Source: HGM13862 sp031553915
GTDB lineage: Bacteria; Bacillota; Dehalobacteriia; UBA4068
DNA: 64,000 nt
NCBI GenBank assembly: GCA_031553915.1
Contig: JAVBKT010000002.1
Location: forward strand, 62,001-126,000
Reading direction: 5' to 3'
Shown here in pieces: positions 8,275 through 17,268 of this stretch. A program made the translations under genes and the position numbers. A model generated the notes under the pieces. The model did no database searches. It was not told the DNA's origin and was given only the letters and a program-made list of their open reading frames with translations. Each line of letters starts with the position of its first letter. Position 1 is the first letter of the stretch.

Positions 8275-9513
8275 TTACTCACTATATTTGGAGATGACGA
8301 GCGAGGCATTATGCCCGCCAAAGCCAAAAGAATTAGACATCGCATGATTAATATTTGCTGTTCTGCCGATATTGGGTACATAATCAAGATCACAGTCCGG
8401 ATCGGCCACCTGATAATTGATGGTGGGGGGAATAAAACTATTATTGATGGCGCAGACACAGGCGATGGCCTCAATGGCTCCTGAAGCGCCCAAAAGGTGC
8501 CCGGTCATGGATTTGGTAGAGCTGATCGCAACGCTTTTAGCCTGGTCGCCAAAAACACTCTTAATTGCCAGCGTCTCACCTTTATCATTCATTGGCGTGG
8601 ATGTCCCATGCGCATTGATATAATCGATCTCTGTGCAATTGATTCCGGCATCAGCCAAGGCGTCGCGCATCGCCTGCGCCCCGCCCTTGCCTTCCGGATC
8701 AGGCGCAGTAATGTGATAGGCATCGCAAGTAGCGCCATAGCCGCTTATCTCCGCATAAATAGCCGCGCCGCGGGCTTTGGCATGCTCCAGCTCTTCCAGA
8801 AACAGAATACCCGCGCCCTCGCCAATCACAAAACCGCATCTTTCCTTATCAAAAGGAATCGAAGCGCGGTTGACATCATTATTCTGGCATAGCGCCTGCA
8901 TAGAAGTGAATCCTCCTACAGTGAGCGGAGTGATGCAAGCGTCCGCTCCGCCGCAGATTACCATATCAGCGTAACCGTGGCGAATCATCCTCATACTGTC
9001 GCCAATAGCATTGGTCGCTCCGGCGCAAGCAGTCACCACACTGGCTGCATAGCCTTTGAACCCGGTATTAATGGCAATTCTGCCGGCGGCAATATTGGCA
9101 ATCGTCATCGGGATAAAAAAGGGCGAGATGCGGTCAAAGCCCTTTTCCAGGCCTTTGGTTTGCTCCTTTTCAATCGTAGAAATACCGCCAATCCCTGAGG
9201 CAATAAGCACCGCGCCGCGGTTCAAATCAAGCTCAGCATTGGCCAAACCACTTTGCTGATAGGCCTCTGCTGCGGCCAGCAAAGCCAAAACGGTAAAACG
9301 ATCCATTTTTCTTAAGTCAGCTGATTGGAAATATTCTTTGACGTCAATTTTAACCTCGGCGGCAATTTTCACCGGCAAAGCGCTGGCATCATAGGCGGTG
9401 ATCGGCGCAATACCATTGGCGCCTTCTTTTAGCCCCTGCCAAAATAGCTCAACATTATTGCCCAAAGGGGTTACCGCGCCCATGGCCGTTACCACTACAC
9501 GTCTGTTCATCAT
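8275..9513 (-). CDS. fabF: 3-oxoacyl-ACP synthase II (FabF)
   Basis: A 412-residue elongating condensing enzyme. Catalytic Cys163 (VVTACAGATNAIG), His302 (NAHGTSTPMNDKGE) and His339 (KSMTGHLLGASG) form the expected triad. In the nucleophile elbow the usual CATGT reads CAGAT, a mild deviation. Two adjacent ATGs begin the gene; GGAAGG lies upstream of the first. Follows fabG and precedes fabZ. Confidence 0.96.
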   Translation of the reverse strand: MMNRRVVVTAMGAVTPLGNNVELFWQGLKEGANGIAPITAYDASALPVKIAAEVKIDVKEYFQSADLRKMDRFTVLALLAAAEAYQQSGLANAELDLNRGAVLIASGIGGISTIEKEQTKGLEKGFDRISPFFIPMTIANIAAGRIAINTGFKGYAASVVTACAGATNAIGDSMRMIRHGYADMVICGGADACITPLTVGGFTSMQALCQNNDVNRASIPFDKERCGFVIGEGAGILFLEELEHAKARGAAIYAEISGYGATCDAYHITAPDPEGKGGAQAMRDALADAGINCTEIDYINAHGTSTPMNDKGETLAIKSVFGDQAKSVAISSTKSMTGHLLGASGAIEAIACVCAINNSFIPPTINYQVADPDCDLDYVPNIGRTANINHAMSNSFGFGGHNASLVISKYSE

Positions 9514-9550
9514 CTATACCTTCCTTGTTTTATCTCTGTTTTTTTATCTT

Positions 9551-10294
9551 CTACATGGCCATGCCGCCATCAACAGCCAGCACCTGACCGGTGATGTATT
9601 TGGCCTCATACGAGCAAAAGAATACAACTGCCTCAGCCACATCTTCGGCCGAACCGGTACAAGCCATAGGGATAGTATTGATCATCACATCTCTCACCTG
9701 CTCATTAAGCACAGCGGTCATATCAGTCTCAATAAAGCCCGGGGCAACAGCATTAACGGTCACCTGACGCTTAGCCAGCTCTTTGGCGGCTGATTTGGTC
9801 AGGCCGATCAACCCGGCTTTGCTGGCGGAATAATTAGCCTGCCCGGCATTGCCGCTGATGCCAACCACGCTGGCAATATTGACAATACGCCCGGCGCGTT
9901 TTTTGATCATCATTTTGCTGGCCAGCTTGATGCAGTTGAAAGCACCAATCAGATTAACATCCAGCACATCCCTAAAGTCTTCGGTTGTCATTCTCATCAT
10001 CAGGTTATCTTTAGTAATGCCGGCATTATTGACCAAAATATCAACGGTGTCAAACGCGTCTTCCGCCGCGGCAAATATCCGCTCGCAAGCGACAAAATCA
10101 GCTACATTTCCTTGGATAATTATGGCTTTCACGCCGCTATCCTCGCATAATTGCTGGGTAACAAGCGCCTCCGCTTCATTGCTGGTATAGTTAATCACCA
10201 CATTTGCGCCGGCTTTGGCCAGTTTCAGGCAAATGGCCCGGCCAATACCACGGCTGGCTCCGGTAACAACGGCGGTTTTTCCAGATAGACTCAT
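9551..10294 (-). CDS. fabG: 3-oxoacyl-ACP reductase FabG
   Basis: A 247-residue short-chain dehydrogenase that reduces 3-oxoacyl-ACP with NADPH. The cofactor loop TGASRGIGRAIC (11-22), NNAG (89-92) and the catalytic Ser142, Tyr155, Lys159 (YSASK) are all seen. Its start overlaps the fabD stop by one base (TAATG), indicating coupling. Confidence 0.96.
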   Translation of the reverse strand: MSLSGKTAVVTGASRGIGRAICLKLAKAGANVVINYTSNEAEALVTQQLCEDSGVKAIIIQGNVADFVACERIFAAAEDAFDTVDILVNNAGITKDNLMMRMTTEDFRDVLDVNLIGAFNCIKLASKMMIKKRAGRIVNIASVVGISGNAGQANYSASKAGLIGLTKSAAKELAKRQVTVNAVAPGFIETDMTAVLNEQVRDVMINTIPMACTGSAEDVAEAVVFFCSYEAKYITGQVLAVDGGMAM

Positions 10295-11232
10295 TATTGT
10301 TCTCCTTTAATCGCGGCCAGTGTTTGCTCAAGGCTGGCAATATCTTCAATAGCATAGCATTTGATTGCTGGCGCGGTTTTTTTGACAAACCCAGACAGCA
10401 CTTTTCCCGGGCCGATTTCGATCACAGTGTCAACGCCCAGCTCTTCGAGCCTGCGGATAGATTGTTCAAAGCGCACCGGAGAAACCACCTGGCGAACCAG
10501 CATGACCGCAACAGTGCTTTCTTCGCCCAAAAGGTCAGCGCTGGTGTTAAAAATAACGGGTATGTTCATCTCCGCAAATTTTTCGCCCACAAAGCGCTGT
10601 TGCAGCAATTGTGAGGCTGCTTGCAGATATGGCGTATGAAAAGGCCCGCTGACAGCTAAGGGTATACAGCGTTTGGCGCCATATTCCTGACATTTTAGCT
10701 CGGCCAAATCCACAGCGCTGCGTTCCCCGCCGATGACAATCTGCCCGGGGCAATTATAGTTGGCGCAAACAACCAGGCCTTTGCTGGCCTCATCCGCTTC
10801 GGCTACCGCCTTTTCCACCAAATCCTGCGCCAGGCCGAGAATAGCCGTCATCTTTGTTGGCAAATTGCTGGTGGTCTCGCTCATCACCCGTCCCCGGTAA
10901 GCTAAAATGGCGAGCAGCTGTTCTTCGCTGAAAACCCCTGCCTTATACAAAGCGCAATATTCGCCGAGAGACAAGCCCAGGCAATATTCAGGCTCAATCC
11001 CCTGTTCAGCTAGCAAACGGCTGACAGCGATGGCAAAAGCGGCCATACATGGCTGAGTGTATTGTGTTTGTGATAATAATTCAAGCGCTGAATTAAAGCA
11101 CAGCTCTTTGAGGTCAATATCAGCAGCGGTATTATCAAAAACATCTCTTATCTGGGGAAATTGTTGATAAAAATCTTGGCCCATGCCTGCCTTCTGGCTG
11201 CCTTGGCCTGCGTATAAAAATGCCAGCTTCAT
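10294..11232 (-). CDS. fabD: Malonyl-CoA:ACP transacylase FabD
   Basis: A 312-residue acyltransferase that loads malonyl groups onto ACP. The nucleophile Ser88 lies in GLSLGEY (the GHSLGE form is commoner in proteobacteria), and the catalytic His199 in SGPFHTPYL. The N-terminal FLYAGQGSQKAGMG oxyanion region is intact. It lies between fabK and fabG. Confidence 0.96.
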   Translation of the reverse strand: MKLAFLYAGQGSQKAGMGQDFYQQFPQIRDVFDNTAADIDLKELCFNSALELLSQTQYTQPCMAAFAIAVSRLLAEQGIEPEYCLGLSLGEYCALYKAGVFSEEQLLAILAYRGRVMSETTSNLPTKMTAILGLAQDLVEKAVAEADEASKGLVVCANYNCPGQIVIGGERSAVDLAELKCQEYGAKRCIPLAVSGPFHTPYLQAASQLLQQRFVGEKFAEMNIPVIFNTSADLLGEESTVAVMLVRQVVSPVRFEQSIRRLEELGVDTVIEIGPGKVLSGFVKKTAPAIKCYAIEDIASLEQTLAAIKGEQ

Positions 11233-11246
11233 CTGTTTCTCCTCTG

Positions 11247-12197
11247 CTACTTGGCAGCTTTAAACATGCTGCTGTTTTTTAGCTCCGCAAATGACTGCAT
11301 AGCGTCATCAAAAAGGTCTTTGATCAGCTCCGCAGCTGGTTTGCTTTGATTGACTAAGCCTGCCACCTGGCCGAGCATTACCGAGCCATTGGAGACATCG
11401 CCTGAGAATACTGCCCGTTTCATCGCGCCCAGGGTGAATTCCTCCAGCTCTTCTTTGGATACGCCGGCTTTTTCTTTTTTGATATATTCGCGCGCCAGCT
11501 TATTTTTGAGAATGCGCACCGGGATGCCGCCAATACGGCCGGTGACTACAGTATCAGTATCCTTAGCTTTCAGCACCGCATTTTTATAGTTTTCATGGAT
11601 GGGGCATTCTTCCGCTGCCAGAAGCAAAGTGCCGATCTGCACTCCGCAAGCGCCCAGGGCAAAGGCTGCTACCATCTGGCCGCCAGTGGCAACACCGCCC
11701 GCGGCAATAACAGGTACATCCACAGCCGCGCAAACTTGTGGCACCAAGGCCATAGTTGTCAGCTCGCCCACATGGCCGCCGCTTTCCGTGCCTTCAACAA
11801 TAACGCCGTCAACGCCGTTTTGCTGCATACGGACGGCAAGAGCAACGCTGGGAACCACCGGGAAAATTTTGGCTCCCGCTGCTTTCCACATCGGGATATA
11901 TTTCGCGGCGTTACCGGCGCCTGTGGTCACGATTTTCACTCCCTCATCAACCACGGCCTGTGCCATCTCATCCACCTGGGGATGCATCAGCATAATATTC
12001 ACGCCAAAAGGCTTGTCAGTTAAAGTCTTTATCAGACGTATCTGCTCAATAAACTGCTCACAGCTCATGCCGCCGGCGCCGATTAAGCCCAAAGCTCCGG
12101 CATTGGATATTGTCGCGGCAAACTCGGCGGTGGCAATATTGGCCATACCTCCTTGAATGATCGGGTATTCAATAGCTAAAATATCTCTTAAATCCAT
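11247..12197 (-). CDS. fabK: FMN-dependent enoyl-ACP reductase FabK
   Basis: A 316-residue TIM-barrel flavoprotein of the nitronate monooxygenase/FabK family. IIQGGMANIA at the N-terminus, GAGNAAKYI, EGTESGGHVGELTTMALVPQV and IAAGGVATGGQM are the substrate and FMN-phosphate loops. Inside a fab operon this is the enoyl reductase that completes each elongation cycle; FabK enzymes are insensitive to triclosan. No fabI is seen, so this is probably the only enoyl reductase of the cluster. The alternative reading as nitronate monooxygenase is unlikely in this context. Confidence 0.92.
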   Translation of the reverse strand: MDLRDILAIEYPIIQGGMANIATAEFAATISNAGALGLIGAGGMSCEQFIEQIRLIKTLTDKPFGVNIMLMHPQVDEMAQAVVDEGVKIVTTGAGNAAKYIPMWKAAGAKIFPVVPSVALAVRMQQNGVDGVIVEGTESGGHVGELTTMALVPQVCAAVDVPVIAAGGVATGGQMVAAFALGACGVQIGTLLLAAEECPIHENYKNAVLKAKDTDTVVTGRIGGIPVRILKNKLAREYIKKEKAGVSKEELEEFTLGAMKRAVFSGDVSNGSVMLGQVAGLVNQSKPAAELIKDLFDDAMQSFAELKNSSMFKAAK

Positions 12198-12209
12198 TAT
12201 AAATCTCCT

Positions 12210-13190
12210 CTACCATGTAATTAGGGCTGAACCATAAGTGAGACCGCCGCCAAAACCGGCGAAGATTAATTTGTCCCCCCTCTGGAATAAACCTTGCTTA
12301 TTTGCCTCATCCAGCGCTATCGGGATCGACGCTGCCGAAGTATTGCCATGTTCGCTAATATTGATAAAAAACTTAGCGCTTGGCTCCTTCAGCTTACGCG
12401 CCACCGCATCAATAATACGGTAATTGGCCTGATGCAGTATATAATATTTGATATCATCATCACTCAGCTCCAGCTCCAGCTTTAGTTCGCTGACACTTTT
12501 GCTGATGCTTTCCACCGCAAAACGAAAAACCTCCTGCCCGTTCATATGCACAAAATAATCCTCTGCAGCAACACTCGCAGCCCGGGCAAAGGGGTGCTGG
12601 TTCGTTGCCACTGGGTGCTTGCAATATAAAAAACTATCATCACCCTTGGCGCCAGCGCGAAAGGCATAAGGATTATCATCAGAGCGGCCAATCACCACCG
12701 CGCCCGCGCCATCGCCAAAAAGCACACAGGTAGTGCGGTCTTGATAATCAGTAATGCGGCTCAAAATTTCACCCGCGCAAACCACGGCATATTTGCCCTC
12801 ATTTTTACCCAAAAGTGCGTGGGCGACCTCCAGAGCATAAACAAAGCCGCTGCAGGCGCCGTTGATGTCAAAAGTGAGTACTTCTTCACTCAAGCCTAAA
12901 TCCCGCTGCAAAAGTGTTGCCATAGCCGGAGTAATATAATCGCTGGTCACAGTAGCGCAAATGACGACGGCAATATCGCAGGCGGCAATCCCCGCATCAT
13001 CTATGGCCCGCTGACAGGCGTGGCCCATCATCTGCAAATTTGTTTCCTGGTCTACCAGACGACGGTTGGTAATACCGGTGCGGCTGGTAATCCACTCGTC
13101 ACTGGTCTCGACTATTTGCTCAAACATGTGGTTGGTGGCAATAATTTCCGGCGAATAGCTGCCGGTGCCTAATATTTTTAATCCGCTCAA
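12210..13190 (-). CDS. fabH: 3-oxoacyl-ACP synthase III (FabH)
   Basis: A 326-residue initiating condensing enzyme joining an acyl-CoA with malonyl-ACP. Catalytic Cys113 (DINGACSGF), His253 (ILHQAN) and Asn283 (EHGNTSAAS) match the family triad. The start codon is TTG, chosen because GAGGT lies about eight bases upstream and the N-terminus (MSGLKILGTGSYSPE) fits the family. Confidence 0.94.
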   Translation of the reverse strand: MSGLKILGTGSYSPEIIATNHMFEQIVETSDEWITSRTGITNRRLVDQETNLQMMGHACQRAIDDAGIAACDIAVVICATVTSDYITPAMATLLQRDLGLSEEVLTFDINGACSGFVYALEVAHALLGKNEGKYAVVCAGEILSRITDYQDRTTCVLFGDGAGAVVIGRSDDNPYAFRAGAKGDDSFLYCKHPVATNQHPFARAASVAAEDYFVHMNGQEVFRFAVESISKSVSELKLELELSDDDIKYYILHQANYRIIDAVARKLKEPSAKFFINISEHGNTSAASIPIALDEANKQGLFQRGDKLIFAGFGGGLTYGSALITW

Positions 13191-13205
13191 AAGTATTTAC
13201 CTCTA

Positions 13206-14015
13206 TTATTGACCGATAATCCGGTATTTTTGATATCTTTTTTCCAGCAATTCTTCAACGGACAGCTGCTGCAAATTATCTAAAGCTGTTTTTATGGCTT
13301 GCCTCAGCTCTGCAAATACTGCCTTGGAGCTTTCTTTGGCTCCCTGCTTTGGCTCCTTGATGATCTGCTCAATAATGCCGCCGGCCAGGAGATCAGCCGC
13401 GGTCAGCTTCATCAAATCACAAGCTTCACCGCTGCGTTTGGCATCCTTCCAGAGAATAGTAGCAAAGCCCTCCGGCGAAAGAATGGAATAAACAGCGTGC
13501 TCCAGCATGATAATATGATCAGCTACGCCCAGCGCCAAAGCGCCGCCGGAACCACCCTCGCCGATTACTACGGCAATCACCGGGACTTTCAGCGCAGATA
13601 GCAGATACAGGCAGCTGGCAATAGCCTCGCCCTGCCCTCTTTGCTCCGCCTCAATGCCGGGATAGGCTCCCGGAGTATCAATAAAAGTGATGATCGGCCG
13701 CCCAAACTTCTCCGCCTGCAAAGCAGCTCTTTGAAATTTGCGGTAGCCATCAGGCTGCGGCATACCAAAATTGCAGGCCAAATTCTCTTCCAGCCCCTTG
13801 CCCTTGACATGCCCGGCAATAGTAACAGCTATCCCTTCAAACATAGCGATACCGGTGACAATCGACGGATCATCGGCATAACAGCGGTCGCCATGCGTTT
13901 CAAAAAAGCTGTCAAAAAGCTTACCGATATAAAAGGGCGTTCTCGGCCTATTGGCATCGCGGCATATTTCTACTTTTTCCAGTGGCGTCAGCTCACGCAC
14001 ATTTTGTTTAGCCAT
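13206..14015 (-). CDS. accA: Acetyl-CoA carboxylase carboxyltransferase subunit alpha
   Basis: A 269-residue carboxyltransferase alpha subunit; with AccD it transfers CO2 from carboxybiotin to acetyl-CoA. Family blocks: RPRTPFYIGKLFDSF, FGMPQPDGYRKFQRAA, FIDTPGAYPGIEAEQRGQ, VVIGEGGSGGALALG. Two in-frame ATGs compete. The one at 14015 has GCGAGG just before it and sits one base after the accD stop; the one at 14027 would overlap accD by 11 bases and has no Shine-Dalgarno, so 14015 is preferred. It is shorter than the E. coli protein (319) mainly at the N-terminus, as in many Firmicutes. Confidence 0.93.
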   Translation of the reverse strand: MAKQNVRELTPLEKVEICRDANRPRTPFYIGKLFDSFFETHGDRCYADDPSIVTGIAMFEGIAVTIAGHVKGKGLEENLACNFGMPQPDGYRKFQRAALQAEKFGRPIITFIDTPGAYPGIEAEQRGQGEAIASCLYLLSALKVPVIAVVIGEGGSGGALALGVADHIIMLEHAVYSILSPEGFATILWKDAKRSGEACDLMKLTAADLLAGGIIEQIIKEPKQGAKESSKAVFAELRQAIKTALDNLQQLSVEELLEKRYQKYRIIGQ

Positions 14016-14016
14016 A

Positions 14017-14871
14017 TTACCTCGCATGTAGTTTGAGTATGTTTGCTAAAACCGCTTGCATCTGGTCGCGGGGCACTATGGCATCCACAAAACCATGCTT
14101 GAGCAAGGATTCCGCGCTTTGAAAGTCCTCCGGCAGCTTAGCCTGAATCGTCTGTTCAATCACCCGCGGCCCGGCAAAACCAATCAGCGCCTTGGGTTCA
14201 GCCAGAATGATATCTCCCAAAGAGGCAAAGCTGGCAGTAACCCCTCCGGTGGTCGGATGAGTTAAATAAGAAATAAACAAGCCGCCTTGGTCGCTAAAGC
14301 GTTTGACAGCAGCAGCTGTTTTAGCCATCTGCATCAAAGAAAAGATCCCCTCTTGCATCCTTGCCCCGCCGCTGGCCGCAAAAATTATCAGCGGCAAGTT
14401 ATGCCTCCCGGCATATTCGATGCTCAGGGTAATTTTTTCGCCCACAGCTGTCCCCATGCTGCCCATCAAAAACTGACTATCCAAAACAGCGCATACCGCC
14501 TCATAGCCGCCGATGAAGCCGTTGGCAGCAACGCAGGCGTCGTTTAAGCCTGTGCGGCGTTGTAATTCGGCCAGCTTGAGCTGATAGCCTGGGAAATCAA
14601 TTGGGTTTTGCGGCATGATATCGTCAAACAAAGGCGTGTACTCTTCCCGGTCAAAAACCATATCCAGCCTTTGTTCTGCGGAAATACTAAAATGATGCCC
14701 GCAGGTATCGCAGATATATTTGCTGGTCTGCAAAAGGGCCGGATCTTTTTTCTTTTTGCATTTGGGGCAGATAATAAAATCATCCGCCTTCTTTTTGCGG
14801 TGCGCGGCAGTACCGCGTATACCTTTTAAGACAATTAATTTGCGTTTGCGTTCGGCAAAAATATTTTCCAT
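14017..14871 (-). CDS. accD: Acetyl-CoA carboxylase carboxyltransferase subunit beta
   Basis: A 284-residue beta subunit with the N-terminal four-cysteine zinc finger (CPKC ... CDTCG, about residues 35-57) followed by the carboxyltransferase crotonase-like domain (GEKITLSIEYAGRHNLPLI, ASGGARMQEG, LTHPTTGGVTASFASLGD). A TTG three bases upstream of the ATG is also possible, but the ATG is better spaced from GAGG. Forms the carboxyltransferase heterotetramer with the neighbouring AccA. Confidence 0.95.
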   Translation of the reverse strand: MENIFAERKRKLIVLKGIRGTAAHRKKKADDFIICPKCKKKKDPALLQTSKYICDTCGHHFSISAEQRLDMVFDREEYTPLFDDIMPQNPIDFPGYQLKLAELQRRTGLNDACVAANGFIGGYEAVCAVLDSQFLMGSMGTAVGEKITLSIEYAGRHNLPLIIFAASGGARMQEGIFSLMQMAKTAAAVKRFSDQGGLFISYLTHPTTGGVTASFASLGDIILAEPKALIGFAGPRVIEQTIQAKLPEDFQSAESLLKHGFVDAIVPRDQMQAVLANILKLHAR

Positions 14872-14887
14872 CAATTAGTCCTCAAAA

Positions 14888-16264
14888 CTACAGCATCATT
14901 TCGTTTTGCACTGGCTGTAAAATCATCTGCAAATTCTTTTCAATAAACCCGGTATCATATGTACCCATAATAAAGTCCGGCGTATACAAAATCATATAGA
15001 GAAGGCCGAGATTTGTTTTCACTCCGGTGACCAACAGCTCTTCCAGGGTGCGGCGCATACGCAACAGGGCTTCATTGCGCGTTTTGCCATGCACAATCAC
15101 CTTGGCTATCATCGAATCATAATAGGGGCTGATCTCGCAGCCGGAATAAAGCGCGGAATCAATACGCACGCCAAAACCGCCGGGAAAATGAATATAATCA
15201 ATCTTCCCCGGGCAAGGAGCAAAATTGTTCTCCGGATCCTCCGCGTTTAAGCGGCATTCGATAGCATGACCATTGATCACAACATCCTGCTGCGTATATG
15301 AAAGCTCCATGTCAGAGGCTATTTTAATCTGCTCGCGCACAATATCAATGCCAGTAACCATTTCTGTCACCGGATGCTCCACCTGGATGCGGGTATTCAT
15401 TTCGATGAAATAAAAGTTACCTTCTTTATCCAGGACAAATTCCACTGTACCGGCATTTTTATAGTTGGCAGCCATCGCCACCCGGATAGAGACTTCGCCC
15501 AAGTGCTTTCTTTGCTCATCACTAAGAACCTTGGCCGGCGCTTCCTCGACAATTTTTTGGTTATTCCGTTGCAAAGAGCATTCACGCTCGCCCAAATGAA
15601 TAATATTGCCGAAGTTATCCGCTAAAATCTGCACTTCGATATGCTTGGGATCAACGATTAGTTTTTCAATATAAACGCTTTTATCGGCAAAACAAGCTAA
15701 GGCCTCGGCGGAGGCTGTCTCAAAGGCGTCGGCCAGCTCCTGCTCACCGCTAACCCTACGCATACCGCGTCCGCCGCCGCCATTACAAGCTTTGACGATC
15801 AAGGGATAGCCGATCTTTTCCGCTATTTTTTGAGCGGCGGCAATATCTTCTACCACCCCGTTTGACCCCGGCACTACTGGAATTTTATATTTCTTCATCA
15901 AAGATTTGGCAGCGATTTTATCGCCCAACATCTCAATCGTTTCCGCATCCGGCCCAATAAAAATCAAGCCATGGTCACGCACAGCTCTGGCAAAATCGGC
16001 GTTTTCCGCCAAAAAGCCAAAGCCGGGATGAATGGCCTCACAATTGGTCTTCAAGGCAGCGGCAATAATATTTGCGCCATTAAGATAGCTCTGATTGGCT
16101 GGCGCCGGGCCAATGCAAACAGCCTGCGTGGCCAGGGTGACAAAAAGAGCGTCTTTATCAATAGCGGAATATACTGCCACTGTTTCGATATTCATATCGC
16201 GGCAAGCGCGGATAATGCGCACGGCAATTTCTCCGCGGTTAGCCACCAGTATACGTTTAATCAT
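14888..16264 (-). CDS. accC: Biotin carboxylase subunit of acetyl-CoA carboxylase
   Basis: A 458-residue ATP-grasp enzyme that carboxylates the biotin on AccB using bicarbonate and ATP. Visible are the N-terminal ILVANRGEIAVRIIRA, the glycine-rich loop GGGGRGMRRV, the HIEVQI strand, FIEMNTRIQVEHPVTEMVTG (catalytic and metal residues) and the C-terminal IDSALYSGCEISPYYDSMIAK. Only two bases separate it from accB. Confidence 0.97.
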   Translation of the reverse strand: MIKRILVANRGEIAVRIIRACRDMNIETVAVYSAIDKDALFVTLATQAVCIGPAPANQSYLNGANIIAAALKTNCEAIHPGFGFLAENADFARAVRDHGLIFIGPDAETIEMLGDKIAAKSLMKKYKIPVVPGSNGVVEDIAAAQKIAEKIGYPLIVKACNGGGGRGMRRVSGEQELADAFETASAEALACFADKSVYIEKLIVDPKHIEVQILADNFGNIIHLGERECSLQRNNQKIVEEAPAKVLSDEQRKHLGEVSIRVAMAANYKNAGTVEFVLDKEGNFYFIEMNTRIQVEHPVTEMVTGIDIVREQIKIASDMELSYTQQDVVINGHAIECRLNAEDPENNFAPCPGKIDYIHFPGGFGVRIDSALYSGCEISPYYDSMIAKVIVHGKTRNEALLRMRRTLEELLVTGVKTNLGLLYMILYTPDFIMGTYDTGFIEKNLQMILQPVQNEMML

Positions 16265-16266
16265 AA

Positions 16267-16704
16267 TTATTGTTCTATCCTGAAAAGGAATGTGCCATAT
16301 TCAGCCATAGCGCCGTCTTCTACCAAGATATCTGCAATAATGCCATCAGCCGGAGCCTTGATTTCATTAAACATTTTCATTGCTTCGATCAGGCACAGGG
16401 TATCACCGGCTTCGACTGGCTGGCCGGCCTGGACAAAAGGCGCTTCTTCCGGCGAGCTGGCTAAATAAACCGTGCCTACCAGGGGCGCTTTGATTATGTT
16501 AATATCGTCCACCAGGGTTGAAGCAGAAGCAGCTACCGATGAGATAGCGGCTCCTGCTTCATTTATAGTTGGGGAGGTATTAATATTGCTATATAATTGC
16601 TCTTTTTTGAGTACGATTTTGGTAGTCCCGTCATCGTATTCAAAATGAGTAAATGCGCTTTTTTCTACTACTTTTAGCAAGTCATTTATCAGCTTAATAT
16701 CCAT
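16267..16704 (-). CDS. accB: Biotin carboxyl carrier protein
   Basis: A 145-residue BCCP. The C-terminal biotinyl domain has the acceptor Lys110 in EAMKMFNEI, preceded by an APLVGTVY strand and an Ala/Ser-rich linker (about 45-65). The N-terminal about 40 residues form the dimer or interaction helix. Biotinylation by BirA links it to the BirA-controlled bioY next door. Confidence 0.96.
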   Translation of the reverse strand: MDIKLINDLLKVVEKSAFTHFEYDDGTTKIVLKKEQLYSNINTSPTINEAGAAISSVAASASTLVDDINIIKAPLVGTVYLASSPEEAPFVQAGQPVEAGDTLCLIEAMKMFNEIKAPADGIIADILVEDGAMAEYGTFLFRIEQ

Positions 16705-16718
16705 ATCAGCTTACCCTG

Positions 16719-16949
16719 CTATTTAAGTGAATCAATCATGGCAACAACTTCGCCAATCGTGTCCAGCTCAGATGCTTTTTCGGTGGGGATAGCTACGCCA
16801 AAGGCATCTTCAAAAGACATGATCAATTCCACCGCATCCAAAGAATCAGCGCCAAGATCTTCTTTTATAGAGGCCTCCATTGTAACATCAGCCTCATCAC
16901 AGCTGAGGGAATTCACTACGATTTCTTTCACTTTATCAAATGTAGTCAT
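16719..16949 (-). CDS. acpP: Acyl carrier protein
   Basis: A 76-residue acidic four-helix ACP. The 4'-phosphopantetheine site is Ser36 in GADSLDAVELIM. First gene of the acpP-accBCDA-fabHKDGFZ-marR operon. GGAG lies close before the ATG. Confidence 0.96.
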   Translation of the reverse strand: MTTFDKVKEIVVNSLSCDEADVTMEASIKEDLGADSLDAVELIMSFEDAFGVAIPTEKASELDTIGEVVAMIDSLK

Positions 16950-16994
16950 TGTCGTCTCCTTAAATTTACTAAAAAATATTTGTCAAATTCTTTT

Positions 16995-17042
16995 AAGTAC
17001 TTTATTAATATTATATTATTCCCAGCAAAAATGTCAAGTACT
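16995..17042 (-). promoter_or_regulatory. Candidate operator pair around the fatty acid promoter
   Basis: The 8-bp palindrome AAGTACTT occurs at 16995-17002, near the expected transcription start, and a 7-of-8 copy (AAGTACT) at 17036-17042, next to the -35. The centres are about 41 bp apart, close to four helical turns. The MarR protein of the operon is the obvious candidate binder; this is inference from position and symmetry. Confidence 0.35.
17010..17037 (-). promoter_or_regulatory. Promoter of the fatty acid operon
   Basis: Minus strand: perfect TTGACA (17032-17037), 16-base spacer, perfect TATAAT (17010-17015), about 60 bases ahead of acpP. A strong sigma A promoter. Confidence 0.85.
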
Positions 17043-17079
17043 AAAAATTCTTTAAATAATATTTATTACGACAAAACAA

Positions 17080-17102
17080 AAGAGCACTTATACCGTGCTC
17101 TT
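17080..17102 (-). terminator. Terminator after bioY and its small downstream ORF
   Basis: Stem AAGAGCAC/GTGCTCTT with a 7-base loop, followed by TTGTTTT on the minus strand. It lies 10 bases past the stop of the 34-codon ORF and before the fatty acid promoter. Confidence 0.85.
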
Positions 17103-17111
17103 TAGCTCATA

Positions 17112-17216
17112 CTATTTGCTTGTCTTTTTATTAGTTATCAGCGGCTGGCCGGGATAATCGCCCAACAAACCATGTTTTTCTATATACCAGCTGGTTTCAT
17201 TTTGCTCTTTTTCCAT
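17112..17216 (-). CDS. Small 34-residue protein downstream of bioY
   Basis: A 35-codon frame beginning ATG after an excellent GGGAGG Shine-Dalgarno (spacing about five bases), 52 bases after the bioY stop and 10 bases before a terminator. The peptide starts MEKEQNETSWYIEKHG and is charged, with no membrane segment. The ribosome site, its fit inside a defined transcript and the ordinary codon use argue that it is translated. I do not recognise a family. BirA repression of bioY would also control it. Confidence 0.55.
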   Translation of the reverse strand: MEKEQNETSWYIEKHGLLGDYPGQPLITNKKTSK

Positions 17217-17268
17217 AATAACCTCCCAAGGCTTGGTCTTAATTGTAGTTTGAGCAAAAGTAAGTTTT

